A DNA stretch of 23,804 nucleotides from a virus. Location of the stretch: positions 1 to 23,804 of the IMG/VR virus record IMGVR_UViG_3300027917_000176, one strand, 5' to 3'. The position numbers and the translations under genes were made by a program. The notes below the pieces were generated by a model that saw nothing but the letters and a program-made list of their open reading frames with translations, was not told where the DNA came from and searched no databases. This document shows positions 1 to 7,174 of this stretch, piece after piece; position 1 is the stretch's first letter; every line of letters starts with the position of its first letter.

Positions 1-381
1 CCCAGGACTGATGCCTACGATGATGACGACTATCTGCTGCCGGACATTCCGGACGCACTCAAGAAGGGTTGCGCCGAGTACGCTCTGCTGCAACTCCAGC
101 TTGGACGAAACTTGGCTCCTCCGCCGGACACTGGGTTCAGTACGATTGACCCGGAGACTGGCGAAGTCGAGTACGAGAAGGGTACGGTCACGGGGGAGAA
201 GGAGCAGGTCGGACCCATCCTCACGGAGACCCGATACTCCGATGGGGGAGGGTTCAGCTCGTCGAAGCCAATGACGTCCTCGGGGAACCTCCTCCAGCAG
301 ATCCCGGAATACCCCCAGGCCGACCTATGGATGGAGGAGCTTCTCCGCTCCTACGGCTCGAGAGGACTGCTTCGTGGCTGA
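1..381 (+). CDS. Head-tail connector (Ad1 / DnaT-like family), 5' truncated
   Basis: The reading frame is open from the first base, so the N-terminus lies outside the window. The visible part has the pattern of phage neck proteins often annotated as DnaT-like ssDNA-binding or adaptor Ad1: a helical 'ALKKGCAEYALLQLQ' stretch, then a charged loop with 'VGPILTET', and a C-terminal 'YPQADLWMEELL' helix. In this family the protein sits between the portal and the head-closure protein. It is first in the run of neck genes here, which agrees. The stop overlaps the next gene by 8 nt, so translation is probably coupled. The assignment rests on remembered family pattern plus position; the DnaT label should not be read as a replication role. 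Confidence 0.7.
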   Translation, partial: PRTDAYDDDDYLLPDIPDALKKGCAEYALLQLQLGRNLAPPPDTGFSTIDPETGEVEYEKGTVTGEKEQVGPILTETRYSDGGGFSSSKPMTSSGNLLQQIPEYPQADLWMEELLRSYGSRGLLRG

Positions 382-760
382 TTTCACGGCACTCGCGGCG
401 ACAGCCAAGAGGCTGATCGATGCCAACGGACGGTCGATTACCGTCCGGAAGTTGACGGACGTACCGACCGATTCGGCCAAGCCTTGGCGCGGAGCAAGTC
501 GGGCTGTGCAAGACTCGGTCACTGGAGTTGGCGTCTTTGTGAGCACGGCTCCTGGTGAGCTGGGCTTTGGGGTGGTCAACGAAGACGGTCTTCTCCGTGG
601 ACGAAAAGTTGTGTTCTTTGCAGCAGCGGACGATGGAGGTAAGCTCCTCGAGACCTACAACGAGATTCTTGATGATTCGACTCTTTGGCGGATTGTCGAT
701 TATCAGATTCTCGACCCAGGTGACGTTCGGTTGCTGTACATGTTCATGGTGGAGCGATGA
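374..760 (+). CDS. Head closure / neck protein (Hc1-like)
   Basis: A 128-aa protein starting at a GTG that overlaps the end of the connector gene. It has the layout of siphophage head-closure proteins: N-terminal helix 'LIDANGRSITVRKL', then 'SAKPWRGAS' at about residues 35-43, a Gly-rich 'VGVFVST' strand, a 'GRKVVFFAAADDGG' strand and a final 'WRIVDYQILDPGD..LLYMF' beta pair. In the family this protein forms the ring that closes the portal channel and docks the tail. Position between connector and tail terminator supports the call. The end overlaps the next start as ATGA. No truncation or unusual feature is seen. Confidence 0.72.
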   Translation: MADFTALAATAKRLIDANGRSITVRKLTDVPTDSAKPWRGASRAVQDSVTGVGVFVSTAPGELGFGVVNEDGLLRGRKVVFFAAADDGGKLLETYNEILDDSTLWRIVDYQILDPGDVRLLYMFMVER

Positions 761-1188
761 CGGCGACGCTGGATCAAGCACGTGACGAAGTTCTGACGGT
801 CTTCAAGACTGCTTGGGAACTTGACGCCACGAGCCAGAACATTCCGGTCTTGTACTGGGACGTCGCAGACGATATTCCGGACTCAGGTGCTTGGGTTCGA
901 ATTTCGATGCGCCACCTTGGTGGAAGGCAGGCTACTCTGCGTGGTGCCACTGGCGAACGCAGATATCGGTACACTGGCATCGTGACGGTGCAAGTGTTCA
1001 CACCATTCAGTGAGGGGATGGTGTTGAACGATGCGTTGGCGACAATCGCCAAGAACGCTTTCGAGGGAGTGACGACCGATCCGGGTCGAGTCATCCTTCG
1101 GAATGTAAGGATCAACGAAATCGGCCCGGATGGTCAGTGGTTCAACACGAACGTGCTGGCAGACTTCGAGTACGATGAAGTGAGGTAA
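757..1188 (+). CDS. Tail terminator / tail completion protein
   Basis: A 143-aa protein whose ATG overlaps the TGA of the head-closure gene. An N-terminal helix ('LDQARDEVLTVFKTAW') is followed by a run of beta strands with 'GAWVRISMRHLGG..ATL', 'RRYRYTGIVTVQVFTPFSEG', a helix 'NDALATIAKNAFEG' and a final strand pair. This matches the phage tail terminator fold (DUF4128 / gpU-type), which caps the tail tube and sets the end of polymerisation. Its place directly before the major tail protein is the conserved siphophage order. Family membership is inferred from pattern and synteny. Confidence 0.75.
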   Translation: MTATLDQARDEVLTVFKTAWELDATSQNIPVLYWDVADDIPDSGAWVRISMRHLGGRQATLRGATGERRYRYTGIVTVQVFTPFSEGMVLNDALATIAKNAFEGVTTDPGRVILRNVRINEIGPDGQWFNTNVLADFEYDEVR

Positions 1189-1191
1189 GGC

Positions 1192-3057
1192 ATGGCCAAG
1201 CTCAACAAAATCGACAGTAACGTCACCGGCTTGCGGTATGCCGAAGAGGAATCTTACAAGGTTCTGCCGGCATCCCCGACCTGGTTTCCTCTCGAGCCGA
1301 ACAGCTATGCTGACTTCGGTGGAGAGATCACCACGGTGGCGCGAAACCCAATCAACCCTTCGCGTCAGCGGAAGAAGGGTGTGACTACCGACCTCGATGC
1401 CAGCGGTGGCTTCGAGACGGATGTGACGCAGGAGAATCTCCAGGATCTGCTCCAGGGGTTCTTCTTCGCTGATCTTCGTCGCAAGGCTGACGTGGGACAG
1501 TACCGGAGTCCGTATGGCTCTGGGCTCTTCGGAGAGAACGACGACTACACCATCACCGACATCGACACCACGGGAGACACCATCACGGTGGATTCGCGAG
1601 TGGCGGTTTCGGCAGTGGTGGTCGCTACCGGAGCTGGCTACGCTCTGGGCGACATCGTCGAGGTGACAGATGCCAACGCTACCATCCTCGCCAGGTTCGT
1701 TGTGACTGGTGAGACTGGTGGTGCGGTGGACACCGTCGCACTCAGCTACACTTCTGGCACCACGACGATCTACGGTCGTGAAGGTCGGACGCAGACCGAC
1801 ACCGGAGCGGGTGCTGCCACGACCGCAATCACGGGTACGGGCAATGATGCCCTGACTTTGACCCTGACCTACGGGGATGGCCTCACCTGGCAGACGGGTG
1901 ACCTGCTCTTCCTGTCTGGTAACAACGATCCCGGCAATGATGGCCTGAAGTCGGTTGCTTCGGTGTCCAACAATGTCATCACCGTCAACGAGAACCTCAT
2001 CACCGATGCGGCTCCGGCGGCAGCGGCTACGATGTCCACCGTGGGTATTCAGGGCACTGCTGGGGACATTGATGTCTCGACGGCAGGGACGCTTCCGGCT
2101 CTGACTTCGACCACGCTGGACTTCACGACCCTGGGCCTGACCGTTGGTGAGTGGATCTTCATCGGTGGGGATACGGCTTCGCTCGCGTTCACCAACAGCG
2201 TGAACAACGGATTTGCTCGCATCAAGAGCATCTCTGCTAACTCTCTGTCGCTGGACAAGACGCAAGCCACCATGGTCACTGAAGCATCCACCACGGAGAC
2301 CATTCAGATCTTCAAGTTCGCTCGATTTCTGAAGAACGAGTTGGGCTCGTTGATCAAGCGTCGGACCTATCAGCTCGAACGTGAGCTGGGAGTTCCGGAG
2401 AGTACGGCTCCTGCTGAGGTTCAGGCAGAGTACATCAGTGGTGCGGTGCCTGGTGAGTTCAACCTCGAGATTCCGACGGCGGACAAGATGATCGCCAACT
2501 TGACCTTCGTCGGTGCGGACAACGAGACCATCGATGGCCCAACGGCGCTGAAGACTGGCACTCGTCCTTCCCTGTTGGAAGCCGATGCCTTCAACACTTC
2601 CAGTGACTTCAGCCGGATCAAGATGGCTCTGGTGGACCCGACGGATCCTGCTCCGACTGCGCTCTTTGCGTTCGTTCAGGAGCTGTCCATCAACATCAAC
2701 AACAACGTGACGCCCAACAAGGCGGTGGGTGTCCTCGGTGCTTTCGAGGTCACGGCAGGTACGTTCGAGGTTGGCGGTGAGCTGACTGCCTACTTCGCGG
2801 ACGTTGCTGCGATTCAGGCGGTACGTGACAACTCGGACATCACCATCGATGCCCACATCGTGAAGGCGAATGGTGGGATCTCCATCGACATTCCGTTGCT
2901 CAGTCTTGGTGACGGGCGACCGAACGTCGAGCAAGACCAACCGATCACTCTTCCTCTCAGCATGGAGGCGGCGACCGCAGCCAAGCTGGACACGGCAACC
3001 GATTACACCTTGATGATCGGTTTCTGGGATTACCTCCCGTCTGCGGCCGACGTGTAG
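1192..3057 (+). CDS. Major tail (tube) protein with large inserted domains
   Basis: A 621-aa tail tube protein of the Phage_tube_2 type. The N-terminal part (about 1-120) has 'LRYAEEESYKVLP....WFPLEPNSYADFGGEITTVAR.PINPSRQ' and 'DLDASGGFETDVTQENL', and the C-terminal part (about 385-620) has 'RTYQLERELG' and 'SFRIKM'-like tube strands ('DFSRIKMAL', 'LSININNNVTPNKAVG'). About 250 residues are inserted between them: a Gly/Thr-rich beta domain (142-228) resembling one in the tail gene starting at 7171, then two related segments (about 226-288 and 307-374), each with 'G..(L/I)F(L/I)(S/G)G' followed by 'NxG...(V/I)xS(V/I)S.N'. These are probably surface decorations on the tube. Simple tail tube proteins are usually a few hundred residues, so this is long. 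Start ATG follows the previous stop by 3 nt. Confidence 0.85.
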   Translation: MAKLNKIDSNVTGLRYAEEESYKVLPASPTWFPLEPNSYADFGGEITTVARNPINPSRQRKKGVTTDLDASGGFETDVTQENLQDLLQGFFFADLRRKADVGQYRSPYGSGLFGENDDYTITDIDTTGDTITVDSRVAVSAVVVATGAGYALGDIVEVTDANATILARFVVTGETGGAVDTVALSYTSGTTTIYGREGRTQTDTGAGAATTAITGTGNDALTLTLTYGDGLTWQTGDLLFLSGNNDPGNDGLKSVASVSNNVITVNENLITDAAPAAAATMSTVGIQGTAGDIDVSTAGTLPALTSTTLDFTTLGLTVGEWIFIGGDTASLAFTNSVNNGFARIKSISANSLSLDKTQATMVTEASTTETIQIFKFARFLKNELGSLIKRRTYQLERELGVPESTAPAEVQAEYISGAVPGEFNLEIPTADKMIANLTFVGADNETIDGPTALKTGTRPSLLEADAFNTSSDFSRIKMALVDPTDPAPTALFAFVQELSININNNVTPNKAVGVLGAFEVTAGTFEVGGELTAYFADVAAIQAVRDNSDITIDAHIVKANGGISIDIPLLSLGDGRPNVEQDQPITLPLSMEAATAAKLDTATDYTLMIGFWDYLPSAADV

Positions 3058-3063
3058 GAACGA

Positions 3064-3204
3064 ATGATTCGGAAGGTGAAAGGTGGCTACAGGCTCTTGT
3101 CCAAGAAAGGCAAGAGCCTGGGCACCTATCCAACGAAGAAGCAGGCGCAAGCGCGTGAGCGTCAGGTCAACTTCTTCAAGCACAAGAAGAGGAGCAAACC
3201 GTGA
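3064..3204 (+). CDS. Conserved small basic phage protein (46 aa)
   Basis: A 46-aa, Lys/Arg-rich protein: 'MIRKVKGGYRLLSKKGKSLG' then 'TYPTKKQAQARERQVNFFKH' and a basic end. The 'KGGY.L.SK.GK.LGTY.TKK.A..RERQV.FFKH' layout is one I recognise as recurrent in tailed phages, often next to structural genes, with no established function. It sits between the major tail protein and the tail assembly chaperone, and its TGA overlaps the chaperone's GTG start by four bases. The basic charge and a beta-hairpin-helix look would fit nucleic acid or virion binding, but that is inference only. Confidence 0.8.
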   Translation: MIRKVKGGYRLLSKKGKSLGTYPTKKQAQARERQVNFFKHKKRSKP

Positions 3205-3635
3205 GCATGTACAACCAGTTCCGCACCGATCCGGAAGCGGAAGAGAAGGGGATCATCCTCGACTACGGAGACTTCCGGGTCACTGTCGCTCGCGCAGGTG
3301 GTGCGAACAAACGGTTTCAGCGTGTGCTGGAAGCGAAGACTCGTCCGCATCAGCGGGCGATTCAGACCAACAACTTCGACAATGACCGTGCGGCGGTTCT
3401 CATGAAGGAAGCCTTCGCGGAAGCGGTCATCCGTGACTGGGAGGTCAAGAAGGAAGACGGTACTTGGGAGTCCGGGATTGAATCTTCGGACGGTGGCGTG
3501 ATGCCTGTGACCAAGGAGAACATCCTCAAGGTGTTCGAAGACCTTCCCGACTTGTTCCAGGACATCATGACTCAAGCCCAGACTTCGATGCTCTTCCGGG
3601 CATCGTTGCGGGAGGAAGCGGCAAAAAACTCGTAG
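3201..3635 (+). CDS. Tail assembly chaperone, short form (gpG-like)
   Basis: A 144-aa protein translated in the zero frame, starting at a GTG that overlaps the stop of the small basic protein. It lies between the major tail protein and the tape measure, the fixed location of the chaperone pair that coats the tape measure during tail assembly. It starts with a beta-rich part ('GIILDYGDFRVTVARAGG.NKRFQRVLEAKTRP') and continues with helices ('DRAAVLMKEAFAEAVIRDWEV', 'ENILKVFEDLPDLFQDIM'). It ends two codons after a slippery A AAA AAC. A second, longer product by -1 frameshifting is strongly indicated (see next entries). The short form should be the major product, as in lambda gpG. Confidence 0.85.
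   Translation: MSMYNQFRTDPEAEEKGIILDYGDFRVTVARAGGANKRFQRVLEAKTRPHQRAIQTNNFDNDRAAVLMKEAFAEAVIRDWEVKKEDGTWESGIESSDGGVMPVTKENILKVFEDLPDLFQDIMTQAQTSMLFRASLREEAAKNS
3623..3629 (+). promoter_or_regulatory. -1 ribosomal frameshift slippery heptamer A AAA AAC
   Basis: The zero-frame codons are GCA AAA AAC, giving the canonical X XXY YYZ pattern A AAA AAC. The zero-frame stop TAG follows only one codon later, and the -1 frame is open for a further 133 codons. A stem-loop begins seven bases downstream. This is the expected programmed frameshift of siphophage tail chaperones. Confidence 0.88.
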
Positions 3636-4030
3636 AGTGTCTGCTCTATACATTGGAGCAGGCACCTGTCGAGCAGAAGATTATCCAGCAGTGCATGCGT
3701 GAACGGCTTCCTCTTCCTTCGAGGATTGCCAATGCACCATCGCTGCAGATCGGGTTGGAGCTGTACTACGATGCCTTCTGGGAACTCTCGACGTGCAGGT
3801 CAACTGGCTGGTCTCTTGGGCCAATCCCCTGGAGTGCGGTCAATGATTATGCTACGACGTTTGAGTTTGATGGAGAGCAGCGGGATGCATTGCACCATTA
3901 CATCCGTGTGATGGACAATGCGTACATCTCCCACTTCACGCCGAAGGAAGGGAAGGGCGGCAAGAAGTGGCGAAGTCAACCAGCTTCGGGCAGTTCCGGC
4001 AGCGCATGGCGTTCCTCGGCAAAACGGTAG
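3629..4030 (+). CDS. Tail assembly chaperone, -1 frameshift extension (gpGT-like)
   Basis: This is the second part of the frameshifted chaperone, not an independent gene. Slipping back one base at A AAA AAC joins Asn143 of the short form to 'LVECLLYTLEQAPVEQKIIQ', giving a product of about 276 aa. The extension is helical, with 'RIANAPSLQIGLELYYDAFW' and 'YATTFEFDGEQRDALHHYIRVMDNAYI', the usual composition of the T-type domain that binds the tape measure and recruits tube subunits. An internal ATG exists at 3653 but has no good ribosome binding site, so frameshifting is the better explanation. The 3' end overlaps the next gene by 64 nt. Confidence 0.8.
   Translation, partial: LVECLLYTLEQAPVEQKIIQQCMRERLPLPSRIANAPSLQIGLELYYDAFWELSTCRSTGWSLGPIPWSAVNDYATTFEFDGEQRDALHHYIRVMDNAYISHFTPKEGKGGKKWRSQPASGSSGSAWRSSAKR
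3637..3665 (+). promoter_or_regulatory. Frameshift-stimulating stem-loop
   Basis: GTGTCTGCTC (3637-3646) pairs with GAGCAGGCAC (3656-3665), ten base pairs including one U-G, with a 9-nt loop. The spacer from the end of the slippery heptamer is 7 nt, in the usual range for -1 frameshift stimulators. It overlaps the start of the -1 frame extension. Folding was judged by eye. Confidence 0.7.
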
Positions 4031-4401
4031 TGGGGAACTCTGAACGTGCTGTCAAGCGTGCAGCGATTGCCGCAGACAATGCCTTGGTCAATGAGACTCC
4101 GTTCGATACGGGTCGGGCCAGAGGGAATTGGTTCGTCTCTATCGGTGCACCGGATATCCGAACCGAGGACACTTCAGATCTGGGTCCGGCGGCTAACGCT
4201 CAAATGGCACTCACGCAAGGTGAGCAGACCATCGAAGGCTGGAAGATTCGCCTTGGGCCAATCTTCATTTCCAATTCTCTCCCGTACATCCTAGCTCTTG
4301 ACAGTGGGAGCTCCCGGCAGGCACCTGCTGGTATGAGCCAAGCTGGGATAGAAGCTGCACGCCAGGAACTCGCGAAAGCTAGATTGCTGAGAGGGGCATG
4401 A
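3967..4401 (+). CDS. HK97 gp10-like / minor tail protein
   Basis: A 144-aa protein with an N-terminal helix ('FGQFRQRMAFLG..VVGNSERAVKRAAIAADNALVNETP') followed by 'FDTGRARGNWFVSIGAPD', a motif of the HK97 gp10-like family, and a late 'SNSLPYILALDSGSSRQAPAGM' segment, which in the family contacts the tail tube. The family usually lies among the neck genes; here it sits between the chaperone and the tape measure. The GTG start overlaps the frameshifted chaperone by 64 nt; an in-frame ATG at 4006 is an alternative start that would remove most of the overlap. The role in tail completion is inferred from the family. Confidence 0.68.
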   Translation: MAKSTSFGQFRQRMAFLGKTVVGNSERAVKRAAIAADNALVNETPFDTGRARGNWFVSIGAPDIRTEDTSDLGPAANAQMALTQGEQTIEGWKIRLGPIFISNSLPYILALDSGSSRQAPAGMSQAGIEAARQELAKARLLRGA

Positions 4402-4402
4402 A

Positions 4403-7174
4403 GTGGCTACCGAGCAACTAGTCATTTCGGTCAGTGAGAAGGGCACGCTTACCGTCAAGCGCAAGTTTGACGAACTAGGTAAGAGTGCCCAGAAAGCCGG
4501 GAGCGGTGTGAAGCTCCTCCGCACCGCTCTCGGCGCACTTGCTGCCATCGGCTTGACAAGAGTATTGACTCAGAATGTCAGGCTTTTGGCTGATTTTTCG
4601 CAGACGCTTTCTACGGTCAAGGCAGTTTCTGGTGCAACGGAAGAGCAGTTCGCAGCACTCAGAGATGAAGCGAAGCGACTTGGCGCTACGACTCGATTCA
4701 GTGCTACGGATGCAGCGGAAGGCTTGCTCTTCCTCTCGCGTGCAGGCTTCACCGCTGAAGAGAGTTTAGATTCGCTTGAAGGAACGTTGAAGCTCGCCCA
4801 AGCTGGTGCCTTGGATCTTGGCACGGCAGCCGACATCGCCTCGAATGTGTTGGCTGGTTTCCGGGGAGACACGTCGAAGCTCAATCAGATCATCGATGTG
4901 CTCGCTAAGGCAGCGAACAGCAGCAACACGAACGTCCAGCAACTCGGTCAAGGTTTGAAGTTCGTGGCTCCAGTGGCGGCTGGTCTTGGTGTCACGATCG
5001 AGGAGACGGCTGCTGCGATCGGAACTCTGTCAGATGCTGGCCTTCAGTCGACTTTGGCTGGTACTGGTCTCCGGAAGGTGCTTGCGACCCTGGAGCGACC
5101 GACTTCAGCAGCCCAGAAGATCCTCAAGGAGCTTGGCCTCACAACCAAGGATGTCGAGGTCTCCCAGGTCGGCCTAGTAGCGGCTCTAACGAAGCTCAGA
5201 GACGCAGGGATCGGAACGGGTCAGGCATTGGCTCTCTTCGGCCAGCGAGGCGGTCCTGCGTTCGACGTCCTCGTCAATACCATCCCGGACATCGAGCGGT
5301 TCACCGAGAAGCTGCAAGGTTCGGCTGGCACGGCGGATCGCATTGCCAAGATCATGGACGAGAACCTCAATGGTGCGCTGTTGGCAGTTCGGTCTGCCTT
5401 CCAAGCAGTGATCATCGAGTTTGGGGAACTCGGTGCTGAGTCAGCCTTGACTCAGTTCATGCAAGGCTTGGCCAAGACGCTTCGTTTCGTTTCTGAGAAT
5501 CTCGAGAACATCGGTCGCGCAGCAGCCATTGCTGGTGTTGCCCTGGGCATTACGTTCTACCAAAAGGGACTTCTCCTTGCGAATAAGGGGTTGCTGATTG
5601 CACTCGGTCGCTTGAAAGCATTGGGTGTGGTCATTGCTGCTAATCCCATAGGAGCGATGGTGACTGCACTCGGTGCGGTCATTGCTCTCCTCACCATCTT
5701 CAACGACAAGATTACCTTCGGTTCAGAGAACACTGCGAACCTTGGGGATGTTGCATCAGTAGCGTTTGGTAAGATCAGCACTGCGCTGAGTTCGCTCTTT
5801 GCTGTCGCCAATACCGGATTTGATGAGACTGGTAAGAAGGCAGACAGCACGGGCCAGATCATTGGGTCTGCCCTGGGCGCAGCAGCCTTGACCATTGCTC
5901 AGATCCTAGACAAGACCGTTGGACTCATCACTGGCATCTTTGGTGTCATCATCTTTCAGGCTGAAAGATTACCGGGTGCTATCGGTGATCTCTTGATCAC
6001 TGCTTTCAATTTCTGGGTCCAGATCATCGAAGACGGGATCAACAAGATTATCCAAGGGATCAATTCTGTCAGTGGTGCGTTGCGTATTCCGCCCATTGAT
6101 GAAGTGACCATTGGTGGCATCTTCAACAAGTTCGAAGGTCAAGCACAACGGTTTGGTGAGGACACCGGAGCAATCTTCTCGGAAGCCTTCAACAATACGG
6201 TGGCCCAAGACGCAGTGCTGGGAGTGCTTGATGAAGCCCAGGCGCTGGCGTTGGCGAGGCAGGCGGGTGCAGCCACTGGGACCGTGGCTGGTGGTGGTGC
6301 TCCTGTGGTCGAGGGCGCAGGAGCGGGAACGCCAACGCCAGTGCCGGAGGTTGATAAGTATCAGCAGTACATTGCGCTGCTTCAGCAGGAGAATGACCTC
6401 CTCAAGCAAAGCGTTCCTCAGCGAGAACGGAATCAAGCACTTCTCGAAGCTAAGGCAGAGATCGAACGTGCGTTGACTCCGACGGAGGAACAGCGACTCA
6501 AGCAGTTGATCAATCAGAACCAGCAGTTGCAGCTTCAGTCTGAGATCCTCGAGCAAATCCGTGGTCCGCAACAGGAGTACGAACGAAGCCTCGAAGCGTT
6601 GAACCTGTTGAAGCCACAGCTCACGGCGGAGGAATATGCCAAGGGTCTCGAGCTGATCGAACAGAATCTTCAGAAGACGACTGAGACGAATGATGCGTTC
6701 GTTCAGGGAGTTGGTTCAACGTTCGATGCAGCGAAACAATCTGTTCTCGATTTCGTCGAGACAGGGAAGTTTGCTTTTGCTGACTTTGCTTCTTCTGCAT
6801 TGGCATCGATCGCGGACATTATTGCTGGGTTGCTTCGTGCGCAAGCGATCCAAGCAATTGGCTCTGCCTTTGGAATCCCAGTTCCGGTAGCTCAGCATGG
6901 ACTGAGTTTTCAGGTAGCTGGTAGTGGAGGAACGGACAGCCAACTCGTGGCGTTCAGAGCAACTCCTGGCGAGCAGGTAGATGTAAGGACTCCTGCCCAG
7001 CAACGAGCGATGGCTGGGCCAGGACCAATAGTCACGCCTACTCCTCAGTTCAAAATCGTGAATGTGATGGATCCGAACGAAATCCGTAGCGCGATGGCGG
7101 CTGAGGAGGGCACGCAAGTCATCTTGAATACCCTGACCCGAAATCGGTCGGCTGCAAGGCAGGTGCTCTCGTGA
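4403..7174 (+). CDS. Tail tape measure protein
   Basis: A 923-aa protein, one of the two longest in the window, in the conserved position after the tail chaperone. Residues about 60-260 match the PhageMin_Tail-type domain ('FSQTLSTVKAVSGATEEQFAAL', 'KRLGATTRFSATDAAEGL', 'AADIASNVLAGFRGD', 'GLGVTIEETAAAIGTLSDAG'). A hydrophobic stretch at about 370-435 probably contributes to membrane passage during DNA injection. A Gly/Pro/Ala linker near 625-650 precedes a Gln/Glu-rich coiled coil (about 650-770). The C-terminus has 'AFADFASSALASIADIIAGL' and 'ATPGEQVDVRTP', as in lambda-type tape measure C-termini. Using the rule of about 0.15 nm per residue, the tail would be near 140 nm. GTG start, one base after the preceding stop. 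Confidence 0.93.
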   Translation: MATEQLVISVSEKGTLTVKRKFDELGKSAQKAGSGVKLLRTALGALAAIGLTRVLTQNVRLLADFSQTLSTVKAVSGATEEQFAALRDEAKRLGATTRFSATDAAEGLLFLSRAGFTAEESLDSLEGTLKLAQAGALDLGTAADIASNVLAGFRGDTSKLNQIIDVLAKAANSSNTNVQQLGQGLKFVAPVAAGLGVTIEETAAAIGTLSDAGLQSTLAGTGLRKVLATLERPTSAAQKILKELGLTTKDVEVSQVGLVAALTKLRDAGIGTGQALALFGQRGGPAFDVLVNTIPDIERFTEKLQGSAGTADRIAKIMDENLNGALLAVRSAFQAVIIEFGELGAESALTQFMQGLAKTLRFVSENLENIGRAAAIAGVALGITFYQKGLLLANKGLLIALGRLKALGVVIAANPIGAMVTALGAVIALLTIFNDKITFGSENTANLGDVASVAFGKISTALSSLFAVANTGFDETGKKADSTGQIIGSALGAAALTIAQILDKTVGLITGIFGVIIFQAERLPGAIGDLLITAFNFWVQIIEDGINKIIQGINSVSGALRIPPIDEVTIGGIFNKFEGQAQRFGEDTGAIFSEAFNNTVAQDAVLGVLDEAQALALARQAGAATGTVAGGGAPVVEGAGAGTPTPVPEVDKYQQYIALLQQENDLLKQSVPQRERNQALLEAKAEIERALTPTEEQRLKQLINQNQQLQLQSEILEQIRGPQQEYERSLEALNLLKPQLTAEEYAKGLELIEQNLQKTTETNDAFVQGVGSTFDAAKQSVLDFVETGKFAFADFASSALASIADIIAGLLRAQAIQAIGSAFGIPVPVAQHGLSFQVAGSGGTDSQLVAFRATPGEQVDVRTPAQQRAMAGPGPIVTPTPQFKIVNVMDPNEIRSAMAAEEGTQVILNTLTRNRSAARQVLS

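Noticed and set aside
883-3183. A 766-codon open frame on the minus strand opposite the major tail protein
   Set aside because: It is antisense to a well-recognised tail gene, its product is Arg/His/Gln-rich with no recognisable domain, and the openness is explained by codon bias of the real gene.
3653-4030. Independent 125-aa gene from the internal ATG after the chaperone
   Set aside because: No good ribosome binding site, and the slippery heptamer with stem-loop explains the frame as a frameshift extension.
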